Position numbers and translations under genes: made by a program
The notes under the pieces: model-generated
Database searches by the model: none
Told to the model about the DNA's origin: nothing
The model's input: the letters and a program-made list of their open reading frames with translations, nothing else
Shown: piece by piece, positions 27,440 through 35,531 of the stretch
Layout: each line of letters starts with the position of its first letter
Numbering within the stretch: the first letter of the stretch is position 1
Source of the DNA: Pontibacter populi
Lineage (GTDB): Bacteria; Bacteroidota; Bacteroidia; Cytophagales; Hymenobacteraceae
Assembly: GCF_019336435.1 (NCBI RefSeq)
Contig: NZ_JAHWXQ010000001.1
Coordinates: 124,001-188,000 of the forward strand
Reading direction: 5' to 3'
DNA length: 64,000 bases

Positions 27440-29611
27440 TTAAAACAAGACGATATATAGTATAACCAAAATAAATCCGAAAAGCGAATAGGCATAATAA
27501 CTCTGTACTTTCCCATTCTGCAGGTTCCGGCCAAGCATTCCGAATACCTTCGACAGTGCTCCTACCAGCCACACCGACCCATCTACTACCAGTCTGTCGA
27601 ACCAACTCACCATTTTCGAGAGCACGACCAGCCATTTACTGCCATAGTTCAGGGTATAATCTATGATGCGTTTATCGACACGGTAAAGCGTAGTAGCTGT
27701 CCAGAGTACCGGCTTTACAAAAGATGTGTTAAAGAAAGTATCAAGGTAAAAGTGGTTATAGCTGAGTCGGGCAAAGGTGCTGTTCAGCTGCTCGCCTGCT
27801 AGTTGTTCGCTCGTTTTCCGGTTATATTTGATGAGCGCTATCGCTATTCCGACTGCCGCCAACAATGCAGAAGCCACTCCGATTACAATGTGCACCAGGT
27901 GGTTTCCATTATCCTGTATAGTTATAGCCTGCATCAGGTTATCAGCAAGCAGGCCAAACGAGAAATTTTCTAGACCGATACCGTTTACAACCCAACTACC
28001 GCTAAAACTCAAAGGGTTTAAGGAGAAGAAAATACCTAACGATAGTAGAGCCAGTACAATTACCGGAACCAACATGACACGCTCCGTTTCCAGTTTTGCA
28101 GAGAAGCGAATCTGGGTCACATTGAAAGGCGCCCGGAAATTGCCGAAGAACATGAACCACATGTGGCGCGTCATATAATACGCTGTCAGCACCACTACTA
28201 CAAAGCCGGTTATCGGAACTATAAAGTATACTAAATTACCGTTTGCGCTCATAGTTTGCGCCCATGCCCAGCTAACCGAAAGGATAGCATCTTTGGAAAG
28301 GAAACCTGATGTAAGCGGAATGCCTGCCAAAGCAGCAGTTGCCAGCAAGTAACTGTAAAATGTGAATGGCATAGTTTTGCGCAGCCCACCCATATTCCTA
28401 ATATCCTGAGGATCTATGTTTTCCAGGTGTGCGTGGTGCAGCCCGCGGTGCATGGCATGAATGATAATACCGGCATTCAGGAACAACGCTGCCTTAAAGA
28501 AAGCATGTGTGGTCAGGTGGAAAAGCGACGCATCATACGCGCCCGTTCCCATTCCCATTACCATATAGCCCAGTTGCGAAATGGTAGAAAATGCCAGCAC
28601 CGCTTTAATGTCGAATTGGTTCAGTGCAGCAAGCGCTCCGAGCAAAGCTGTAATGGCCCCAACTATAGCGATAATGGTTAGTGCATCCGGGGTAAAAAAA
28701 GCATAGCATCGTGCCAGTAAGTAAACACCTGCCGCCACCATAGTTGCGGCGTGTATCAGCGACGAAACCGGCGTAGGACCCTGCATGGCATCGGGTAACC
28801 AAATCTGCAACGGAAACTGCGCCGACTTGCCCACACAACCCATAAACAAACCTAATCCGGCTAAAGTCAGCAGCAATGGGCTCAGTTCCAGCAGCCAGGG
28901 CTCTCCATTTAAACTATAGGTAACTATGAAATTATTATTTAGCCACTCACCTGAGCCGATAAGTGTTCTGAGGGCTTCCAGGTCGAAAGTGCGGAAATAG
29001 GTGTAGAGGGCAAACAAACCGAGCAGCAGACCAATATCCCCTACTCTGTTCACCAGGAAAGCTTTTTTATTGGCTGCCACCACTGCCGGCCGCTCAAACC
29101 AAAAACCTATGAGTAGATAGGAAGACAAACCTACCAGTTCCCAGAAGATAAAAAGCAGCAACAGGTTATCTACCAGCACAATACCCAGCATACTAAACGT
29201 AAACAGACCCAGGTAGGCAAAATAGCGATGATAGCCTGTGTCGCCGTGCATATACCCTACCGAGAACAACTGCACCAGCGTGGAGATAAAGGTCACGATC
29301 ACCAGCATGAGCACCGTGAGGTTATCCAGCAGTATACCGGCTGTAAAATCGGAAACTATAATGGAGGGCAGGCTAAACCAGACGGTGCGGGTATGATAGG
29401 TTGCAGTGTTCCAGGTTTGAGTGAAAAGATAAACCGAAAGTGCAAAAGTGATTGCTGAAATGCCAATCGCCAGCCAATCGCCACGGCGGGGCAGGCGCTT
29501 ACCGAAACTAAACAGTACCATAAAAGCCAGAAGCGGCAGCAACAACACTACCAGTGCAGTAGTGGTTTGGGGCGTGCCAGCCAGTGGCTTTAAAAGTTGG
29601 GTAAGCTCCAA
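27440..29611 (-). CDS. nuoL: NADH-quinone oxidoreductase subunit L
   Basis: 723 residues, the largest antiporter-like subunit of complex I, with the long lateral helix at the C-terminus. Motifs: LFIFWELVGLSSYLLIGFWF, GCVGKSAQFPLQIWLPDAMQ then GPTPVSSLIHAAT, and FDIKAVLAFSTISQLGYMVM. The last about 150 residues include the amphipathic lateral helix and final anchor (YYAYSLFGFILVILYIVLF). The frame is intact. Confidence 0.96.
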   Translation of the reverse strand: MELTQLLKPLAGTPQTTTALVVLLLPLLAFMVLFSFGKRLPRRGDWLAIGISAITFALSVYLFTQTWNTATYHTRTVWFSLPSIIVSDFTAGILLDNLTVLMLVIVTFISTLVQLFSVGYMHGDTGYHRYFAYLGLFTFSMLGIVLVDNLLLLFIFWELVGLSSYLLIGFWFERPAVVAANKKAFLVNRVGDIGLLLGLFALYTYFRTFDLEALRTLIGSGEWLNNNFIVTYSLNGEPWLLELSPLLLTLAGLGLFMGCVGKSAQFPLQIWLPDAMQGPTPVSSLIHAATMVAAGVYLLARCYAFFTPDALTIIAIVGAITALLGALAALNQFDIKAVLAFSTISQLGYMVMGMGTGAYDASLFHLTTHAFFKAALFLNAGIIIHAMHRGLHHAHLENIDPQDIRNMGGLRKTMPFTFYSYLLATAALAGIPLTSGFLSKDAILSVSWAWAQTMSANGNLVYFIVPITGFVVVVLTAYYMTRHMWFMFFGNFRAPFNVTQIRFSAKLETERVMLVPVIVLALLSLGIFFSLNPLSFSGSWVVNGIGLENFSFGLLADNLMQAITIQDNGNHLVHIVIGVASALLAAVGIAIALIKYNRKTSEQLAGEQLNSTFARLSYNHFYLDTFFNTSFVKPVLWTATTLYRVDKRIIDYTLNYGSKWLVVLSKMVSWFDRLVVDGSVWLVGALSKVFGMLGRNLQNGKVQSYYAYSLFGFILVILYIVLF

Positions 29612-29713
29612 GTTTAGGTTTATAGTTTCAGTTGTGTGCAGTTTTCAGCTGCCAAAGTTAAGTATATTGCTTAAATTTTATACTTATAGTTGCGTGTTGA
29701 TCAACCGTAAGGT

Positions 29714-30025
29714 TTACTTATTAATGTCGGTTACAATCTCGCTCAGATTGGCAGTTTTGAAATGCTGATACACGCGCAGAACTATGGCTAAGGCAACAGC
29801 TGCTTCGGCGGCGGCAATAACTATAACGAACAGGGAGAACAACTGCCCCTGCAATAATTGCGGATCATGACGGCTAAAAGCTACCAGGTTCAGGTTGGCC
29901 GCGTTAAAGATCAGCTCAATCCCCATTAGTACCACCACCGCATGGCGTTTGGTAATAACTGCCAGTATGCCGATGCTAAAAAGCACCGCACTCAGCAGCA
30001 AAATATGTTCTAAGGGAATATTCAT
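29714..30025 (-). CDS. nuoK: NADH-quinone oxidoreductase subunit K
   Basis: 103 residues, three membrane helices, matching NuoK length. GIELIFNAANLNLVAFSRHD carries the conserved Glu of helix 2, and VIVIAAAEAAVALAIVLRVY the second conserved Glu. It starts 2 bases after nuoJ. The 102-base gap to nuoL contains TATAGTT copies only. Confidence 0.95.
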   Translation of the reverse strand: MNIPLEHILLLSAVLFSIGILAVITKRHAVVVLMGIELIFNAANLNLVAFSRHDPQLLQGQLFSLFVIVIAAAEAAVALAIVLRVYQHFKTANLSEIVTDINK

Positions 30026-30027
30026 GC

Positions 30028-30540
30028 TTATACTTTCTGTTTGTCAGTGGCAATGTAAGCAGCACCCATCAGGGCAATAAGTAGCAACAATGAGGCTATC
30101 TCGAATGGCAGTACGAAATCCGTCATCAGTTTTATACCAATTGTTTGCACCGTGCTTTTCTGGTTGCCCAGTACATCCATTTCCATTGTTTGCAGCCATG
30201 GCAGCGAGCTGATATTGGATTTAAGGATACTATAGCTTAGCCCCACAACTATAAGCCCGGCCACCAGCGCACCCCAAACCGTATTCACGTTCTCCGACAA
30301 CAACGATTTATCTTGCACGCGACTGCTGAGCATGATACCGAAAAGTATCAGCACCAACACCCCACCCACATATACCATAAGTTGGGTAACAGCTATAAAA
30401 TCAGCAAACAGCAGCACGTAAATGCCAGCTATACTCAGTAATACTATCAGCAGCGAGAAACCAGCGTACAGCAGGTTACGCGTCAGCACCATGTATGCCC
30501 CCGAGACTATAGCCAGTATTGCGAAGATGTAGAAAAGCAC
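30028..30540 (-). CDS. nuoJ: NADH-quinone oxidoreductase subunit J
   Basis: 170 residues with five membrane helices. Helix 3 shows the typical LFADFIAVTQLMVYVGGVLV then LILFGIML of NuoJ, where a pi-bulge links quinone reduction to pumping. The tight 2-base spacing to nuoK is usual. Upstream it is separated from nuoI by a 101-base inverted-repeat element. Confidence 0.95.
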   Translation of the reverse strand: MLFYIFAILAIVSGAYMVLTRNLLYAGFSLLIVLLSIAGIYVLLFADFIAVTQLMVYVGGVLVLILFGIMLSSRVQDKSLLSENVNTVWGALVAGLIVVGLSYSILKSNISSLPWLQTMEMDVLGNQKSTVQTIGIKLMTDFVLPFEIASLLLLIALMGAAYIATDKQKV

Positions 30541-30581
30541 GATTCCGTTATTAGTTGTTCGTTATTGGTTTTAGTTGCTCA

Positions 30582-30682
30582 AAAGACCTCGTAGCGTGCG
30601 CAGCTCCTACGAGTGTCTGATGCCAAAGGCTTTGATTCTTAGCCAGACACTAGCAGGAGCTGCGCGCACTGCTAGGTCTTTG
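30582..30682. repeat. Family C MITE-like inverted repeat between nuoI and nuoJ
   Basis: 101 bases. The left arm AAAGACCTCGTAGCGTGCGC then AGCTCCTACGAGTGTCTG is the near-complement of the right arm CAGACACTAGCAGGAGCTGC then GCGCACTGCTAGGTCTTT; about 38 bases per arm with a few mismatches, around a 25-base centre. A half copy lies at 49928-49966. It fills most of the nuoI-nuoJ gap and would form a strong hairpin in the nuo mRNA. Confidence 0.8.
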
Positions 30683-30685
30683 CTT

Positions 30686-31288
30686 CTATTGTTTTCTTGC
30701 TGCCAGCGCAGCTGCTTTTGCCGCTGCCATTTCTTCCTGCTGCTTTGCCAGAAGCTCCTTTTTCTCTTCGGCCTGCTCCGGCGACAAGTCAGTAAAATGG
30801 TAGATCATATTTTTGATATCTACTTCCGCGAAATCGTACACGGGTGTCATGGTCAGGCAGTCGGTTGGGCAAACGGTAGTGCAAAGGCCGCAGTAGCAAC
30901 ACTTGGCCATATCGATGTCGAAAACTGGCGCATATAGTCGCTTTTTGGTTCCGTCAGAGGTTAGCCCGATCTCTTCCGTTGCTTTTACAGATTCTATCGT
31001 GATGCAGTTAACCGGGCAGATCTTGGCACAAAGATCACAAACTATACAGTCATCAATCTCATTGTGAAGGCGGTATCGGCCGTTATCGGGAACAGGAATT
31101 GCTTCGTAAGGATAAGTCAGCGTTACTAATCCCTCCGGTTGGTTAAAGTAATTTTTATCGGTCACGTACTCCGGGGTACGGCGGTTTTTTGCATTCCAGA
31201 AGTGTTTCCACGTCAGGCGCAGGCCACTTATCAGTGACCTTACCGCAAACCAGAATCCGGATTTATGTTTTATGGTCTTAGTTTCCAT
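30686..31288 (-). CDS. nuoI: NADH-quinone oxidoreductase subunit I
   Basis: 200 residues. Ferredoxin-like peripheral-arm subunit with two [4Fe-4S] sites: CIVCDLCAKICPVNCITIE and CCYCGLCTTVCPTDCLTMTP, all eight Cys present. It passes electrons towards the quinone site at NuoH. The C-terminal tail is Ala/Lys/Glu-rich (EEMAAAKAAALAARKQ), beyond the family core. Confidence 0.95.
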   Translation of the reverse strand: METKTIKHKSGFWFAVRSLISGLRLTWKHFWNAKNRRTPEYVTDKNYFNQPEGLVTLTYPYEAIPVPDNGRYRLHNEIDDCIVCDLCAKICPVNCITIESVKATEEIGLTSDGTKKRLYAPVFDIDMAKCCYCGLCTTVCPTDCLTMTPVYDFAEVDIKNMIYHFTDLSPEQAEEKKELLAKQQEEMAAAKAAALAARKQ

Positions 31289-31350
31289 AATCTTAATGGC
31301 GTGTTAACCCACACCTAACCCCTCTGAGGAGGGGAATTATTCTTATAGTT

Positions 31351-31422
31351 CTGTCATCTCGAATGTAATGAGATATCTATTTAGAATTCCAGATAGATTT
31401 CTCGCTGTACTCGAAATGACAC
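31351..31422. repeat. Family D palindromic element between nuoH and nuoI
   Basis: 72 bases with arms CTGTCATCTCGAATG and rc of TACTCGAAATGACA, inner parts AGATATCTAT and CCAGATAGATTTCTCG. Halves of the same family (TGTCATTTCGAAC then GAGAAATCTATCTCAGC) occur in the composite repeats at 35375-35402 and 49986-50020. The gap also has a run GAGGAGGGGAATTATTC found in other repeat regions of this window. Confidence 0.65.
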
Positions 31423-31427
31423 TAGTT

Positions 31428-32531
31428 TTAAATCATTAACAATCGCCAGATGCCCGCAATCAGTACAACACCTAAAGCAATAGGCGTGAGCACTTTCCAG
31501 CACAGGTGCATCAGCTGGTCTACGCGCAAACGTGGATACGTCCAGCGTATCTGCAATTGCAGGAACAATAGTACAAATGTTTTGCTCAGCAACCAGAAGC
31601 CGCCCCAGAGTATTCCTGACAGTTCTCCTACAGTGCCGGTTGTCCAGTACGCTAAACTCACAGGGCCGATGTTTGGCAATGGCGTATTCCAGCTTCCCAG
31701 GAAAAGGATAACGGCTACTAAACAAACCAATACCATCATGCTATACTCTGCCAGGAACAATATGGCAAACCGGAATCCTGAATATTCTACGTGGAAACCC
31801 GCCACCAACTCCGACTCCGCTTCCGGAATATCGAAAGGTGCACGGTTACTCTCAGCCAGCGACGCTATAAAGTATATGATAAAGGAAATCAAAAGTATAG
31901 GTGCACGGAAAATGTTCCAGGTAGTAATGCCGCCTATAGTTGTCGTGTTAATGCCCAGGGCCTCGATGCCAAACAGCCAGTTCATCTCAAACTCCAGCCC
32001 CGGAAACCGGTTCATTAAAGCACCTTGCTGGTAACTAATCTCCTGAAAATCCAATGACTGACAAATCATAACTGCTGACAGTATAGCCAGCCCAGCCGGA
32101 ATTTCATACGACACGATCTGAGCTACCGAGCGCATTGCCCCTAGCATGGCATATTTGTTATTGGATCCCCAGCCGGCCATCAACAGACCAACTACATCTA
32201 ATGAGATGATCGCCAGCAGATAGAAAACGCCAATTCCTATGCCTGCGGGCACCAGATCCGGCGTGAAAGGGATAACAGCAAAACCAGCGAAAACTGCAGC
32301 AAATATTAAGATCGGGGCTAACTTGAAAAGATTCTTATCAGCAGCAGCAGGAACAATATCTTCTTTCTGCAACAGTTTAAGCACATCCAGTACCGATTGC
32401 AAAGAGCCATAAGGACCTGCTTCGGTTGGGCCAAGCCTATCCTGCATAAAAGCCGCCACCTTCCGCTCTGCATACGCCAGCACGATCACTATCGAAAGCA
32501 ACAGTACAAGTGTTAGCACAAAAGCGAGCAT
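31428..32531 (-). CDS. nuoH: NADH-quinone oxidoreductase subunit H
   Basis: 367 residues, about eight membrane helices. NuoH forms the quinone chamber with NuoB/D. Motifs: AYAERKVAAFMQDRLGPTEA near the N-terminus, FAGFAVIPFTPDL, ERAPFD-type loop here as ESNRAPFDIPEAESELVAGF, and EYSGFRFAILFLAEYSMMVL. It is the first gene of the local nuo set; the usual nuoA-G are not upstream. The start ATG at 32531 (MLAFVLTLVLLLSIVIVLAY) fits the family. Confidence 0.96.
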   Translation of the reverse strand: MLAFVLTLVLLLSIVIVLAYAERKVAAFMQDRLGPTEAGPYGSLQSVLDVLKLLQKEDIVPAAADKNLFKLAPILIFAAVFAGFAVIPFTPDLVPAGIGIGVFYLLAIISLDVVGLLMAGWGSNNKYAMLGAMRSVAQIVSYEIPAGLAILSAVMICQSLDFQEISYQQGALMNRFPGLEFEMNWLFGIEALGINTTTIGGITTWNIFRAPILLISFIIYFIASLAESNRAPFDIPEAESELVAGFHVEYSGFRFAILFLAEYSMMVLVCLVAVILFLGSWNTPLPNIGPVSLAYWTTGTVGELSGILWGGFWLLSKTFVLLFLQLQIRWTYPRLRVDQLMHLCWKVLTPIALGVVLIAGIWRLLMI

Positions 32532-32855
32532 AGGCGTTCAGGATTTATGAGCAGGCAAAGGTAAGTTTTAATTTGGAAATTTGGGGAGGTAGAGATTTGT
32601 CTGAATCAGGATTTACAGGATTTAGGGTTTGGCAGGATTAATAGCTATAGTTTTACTGCTTGATTGTTTTTGCTGGCGCGAGCTTTCAGCTCGTGTCTTA
32701 CCATTATGTTGAGTTTGTAACTCAACTGGGCGGGACGCCCAACTATAGTTTGTCACGAGCGAAGACGCTCGCGCCATAGTTACAGCTTCAACAAACTATA
32801 GCTATGGTTTAGAAATCTACTCATCTTCAAATTCCCAAATTTTCAAATCTAAAAC
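32532..32855. other. Gap upstream of nuoH with family B element
   Basis: 324 bases between the YgiC-like gene and nuoH. It holds the nuoH promoter region (no clear boxes seen), an AT-rich GGATTTACAGGATTTAGGG stretch, and the complete family B copy B2. Confidence 0.45.
32671..32776 (+). repeat. Family B MITE-like repeat, copy B2
   Basis: 106 bases and the best preserved copy. TGGCGCGAGCTTTCAGCTCG then TGTC at the left, GTTGAGTTTGTAACTCAAC, TGGGCGGGACGCCCA, exact AACTATAGTT at 32741-32750, and GTCACGAGCGAAGACGCTCG then CGCCA at the right. Left and right ends are inverted repeats of each other over about 24 bases, as in miniature inverted-repeat transposable elements. Confidence 0.78.
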
Positions 32856-34040
32856 CTACTCCACCAAATGCGGTACAAACTGCGACAGGTTGGTGATGAT
32901 GCCTTTTTCGCGGCGGAAACCGATGGCGCAACCTTCGCCAGCCCAGAATACGCCTGCCTGGTAGGTATAGCCTTTGTTGTCTTGCGGTAACTCGCACCAG
33001 CGTTGGTAAACCTGCTGTTGCTGGTCGTATTCCCCTTCCATTTTGGTAACACGCACTTTATCCACCACTTCCACACTTTGCCCTTCTCTACCGAAGTAGG
33101 GTTTGCGGATATACTTATCCCTCAGAGGAGTAAGATCAGCTTCGAGTAAAAGCGGGTGGTAAGGATAAGCTTTCCAGAGCCAGGCCAGCATGCCTTTACT
33201 TTGGAACAGTAAGGTATAAGCCGGGTTAGCAATCACTACATTGCGGCTACGGGAAAGTTGTGTCAGGCTTTCGCATAGTTCGGGTTCTTCCCAGGCAATC
33301 TGCTCCCAGGGCAATAACTTAAACAGAAACGAAAACTGTTGCCATTGCTCATTTTCTACCTGTGCCCAAACACCACGCTCTGTTCCTTCTGTCGAAATAT
33401 TTACTTCATCTATCGGGCAAAGATGTGTGTCAAAACCGGCTTCTTTGGCCGCCTGAGCCAGCACAGCACAATTGGTTTCATCTTCAGCACTTCCGCCAAT
33501 GTAAGTCAGCAGTAAAGCAGGGGCAAGATCGCTGTTCATCATGCGCCAGGCCTTAAATTGCTCTACCAGCGCCTCGTAAAGGCCGGAATACTGGTTCGCA
33601 TCATTTTTGCCGGCAGCAGCCAGGCTCGCCCATTGTACTACAGCCGTTTCGGGAATGGAGGTGGCGGTATCAGCGTTAAATTCAATCAGTTTTGGCCCTT
33701 CGGGGGTTTGAGCCAGATCAAAGCGGCCGTACAAATGCCAGTGGCGGTCGTCGTTCCAGGACTGGCGCACCAGCTGCCACAGGTTCTGCGGTATGCCCAG
33801 CACGTTCAGAAAAGCATCCGGTAAATCGTCAGGCACTGCCTGCACCATCATATTATAGAGCGAATCGGCAGCCTCTAACAGTGCATCAGCATCCTGCTCA
33901 TTTAATACCACTGCTTCGCCGGGTACATAGTTGGCGCAGCCGTCTTCTACGCACCACTCCCAACCAAGCCCACGCACAGCAGTTTCCACATCGCCTGTAT
34001 GGGGCTCTAGGCGAACTTTGATTCTTAAGTTATCAAGCAT
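32856..34040 (-). CDS. Glutathionylspermidine synthase-like ATP-grasp protein (YgiC/YjfC type)
   Basis: 394 residues. The ATP-grasp ligase domain of the glutathionylspermidine synthase family without the amidase domain, as in E. coli YgiC and YjfC. Motifs: GRFDLAQTPEGPKLIEFNAD then TATSIPE (substrate/Mg region), LLLTYIGGSAEDETNC, and RKPYFGREGQSVEVV near residue 312 (ATP-binding loop). The C-terminus contains AGVFWAGEGCAIGFRREKG. It probably forms an amide bond to an unknown amine or peptide. It follows a YgiB-like lipoprotein gene by 23 bases, the same pairing as ygiB-ygiC, which supports a joint role. Confidence 0.9.
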   Translation of the reverse strand: MLDNLRIKVRLEPHTGDVETAVRGLGWEWCVEDGCANYVPGEAVVLNEQDADALLEAADSLYNMMVQAVPDDLPDAFLNVLGIPQNLWQLVRQSWNDDRHWHLYGRFDLAQTPEGPKLIEFNADTATSIPETAVVQWASLAAAGKNDANQYSGLYEALVEQFKAWRMMNSDLAPALLLTYIGGSAEDETNCAVLAQAAKEAGFDTHLCPIDEVNISTEGTERGVWAQVENEQWQQFSFLFKLLPWEQIAWEEPELCESLTQLSRSRNVVIANPAYTLLFQSKGMLAWLWKAYPYHPLLLEADLTPLRDKYIRKPYFGREGQSVEVVDKVRVTKMEGEYDQQQQVYQRWCELPQDNKGYTYQAGVFWAGEGCAIGFRREKGIITNLSQFVPHLVE

Positions 34041-34063
34041 TAACTATAGTTCTGAAGTATGGA

Positions 34064-34618
34064 TTAGCCACCGAAACCGCTGCCACTGCTACGGCCTCTG
34101 AAATAACCGCTTCTGCCGGAGCGAGGTGCCGTGGACTGCTGACGGTATGTTTGCACATTCTGGCGCCATGCTGCTGTATTGTTCATTACACCCGGGTTAG
34201 CGTAGTAGCCAGGTCTCGGCGACATCATTCGGCCAGCCATGTAGCCCATTCCGCTCCACCAAAGTACGCTTCCTAACCCGAAGCCGCCCTGTTGGTACGT
34301 GTTCTGGTTTGCCGCAACATTTTTCATCTGGTTCTCCAGTTCCAGACCTTTCAGGGTATCAACCCGGCCATCCTGATACTTCAGGATAGCCATGCTTGCT
34401 CCTGGAACGGTTGTTCGCTCATCGGTTATTTTCCACTGATCCGGTGCTTCTTCGGTAAGTTCAGTAATGATGCCATCCGGCACTTTCACCTCTTCGTTGG
34501 CACCCGTATTATTATTGTTGTTGTCTGGTCCGCAACTAGTCAGGCCCATACAGGTAGCTGCTGCTACAATAAAAGCGTTTCGTTTCAGGTCGCCGATGCG
34601 CAGGTATCGTTTTTTCAT
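34064..34618 (-). CDS. YgiB/DUF1190-like lipoprotein
   Basis: 184 residues. Lipoprotein signal ending TCMGLTSC (Cys about 29), an Asn-rich spacer, a small beta domain, and a Gly/Ser/Arg/Tyr-rich C-terminus (PRSGRSGYFRGRSSGSGFGG). DUF1190 proteins such as YgiB have a similar disordered Gly/Ser tail and always accompany the YgiC-type ATP-grasp, as here. The function of the pair is unknown; it may modify or require the exposed tail. The DUF1190 assignment rests on architecture and neighbourhood rather than on strong residue matches. Confidence 0.6.
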   Translation of the reverse strand: MKKRYLRIGDLKRNAFIVAAATCMGLTSCGPDNNNNNTGANEEVKVPDGIITELTEEAPDQWKITDERTTVPGASMAILKYQDGRVDTLKGLELENQMKNVAANQNTYQQGGFGLGSVLWWSGMGYMAGRMMSPRPGYYANPGVMNNTAAWRQNVQTYRQQSTAPRSGRSGYFRGRSSGSGFGG

Positions 34619-35531
34619 GAGTTCTGATGGATTACAGTTAAAGGTACGGTTTTTAGCCTGATTTTGGTAATTATCACGGGATTTAGGCTTCCCTCAGGCT
34701 GAAGGTCAAAGTGAAAAAGGGGCTTTTCTATTGATTATAGTTGGAATTTTATAGTTGGCGAGGCTCAGTCACCCCTAATCTCTGCTTGTTTAAGGAGGGG
34801 AGCTTTTACCCCTTCCCTACCTTCCCCTAAAAACAGGGGAAGGAGTTTTTCTGCTTTAGCTATTGTTGGTGGCTATGGTTTTATCGTTACGGTTTTAACC
34901 CACCACTCCCCCCCGAGAGGGGAATTTCTTCCTTTGCTATATGTTGAGGTTGTAGTTTTATAGTTGCTGTTTGTCATCCTCCTACCCCCTTCAAAGGGGG
35001 ACTTTTCGGCTATAGTTAAAGTTTGAGTTATAGTGCTAGAGTTACAGTCCACGATCAGGACAGGTCTACCTGTCCCTAAGAAACTACGACCACGATTAAT
35101 CTCGAAGCTTATAGTTTCAAACTATAGTTAGCAGTTGCTAAGAGAAACCTATCAGTCTTTGGGTTGAGCGCCTTGTAGATTTCTGGTGCCTGTAAGGGCA
35201 TTGTGAGGAACGAACAAAAGAAATGTACACCGCGCGATGCCCGAAGACGAGGCCTCCCGGCCGTGAGGGCACCAAAGCTAAATTGAAACTGTAGATTTGT
35301 AGAGTTCCCAGGATTAGAAGTAATTTGTCAGGATAGCTTGGTTCAAGTTGTAGTTGAGCCAACTAGAAGCTGAGATAGATTTCTCACTTTGTTCGAAATG
35401 ACAGAAGAGGAAGGACTATAGGTTGTATAAGATCCTTCGGCTAATGCTCGGGATGACAAGAGAAAACTGTCGAACGGTTAATAATTTCTCACTTATAACG
35501 CTTAGAGCGAAGAAAAAACCTTCTACCCCCA
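34619..35531. other. Large repeat-filled gap before murI
   Basis: 913 bases with no credible gene. From left: AT/GC-mixed blocks with CCCCTCC-type and GGGGAAGG-type palindromes, many TATAGTT copies, then composite repeat E1 (35050-35402), then a GATCCTTCGGCTAATGCTCG then GGATGACA hairpin-type unit near 35430. A 74-codon minus frame inside E1 is spurious because it is made of repeat sequence. Confidence 0.55.
35050..35402 (+). repeat. Composite repeat E, copy E1
   Basis: About 350 bases that recur in inverted orientation at 49986-50340. Shared landmarks in order: GGACAGGT-CTACCTGTCCCT hairpin, CCACGATTAATCTCGAAGCT, CTTTGGGTTGAGCGCC, a 46-base stretch identical in both copies (35232-35277, GATGCCCGAAGACGAGGCCT onwards), CTTGGTTCAAG, and a family D half (GAGATAGATTTCTCAC to GAAATGACA). 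Confidence 0.8.

Noticed and set aside
35138-35362. 74-codon minus-strand frame
   Set aside because: It consists of composite repeat E1; the matching part of E2 shows a different frame, so it is not a conserved gene.
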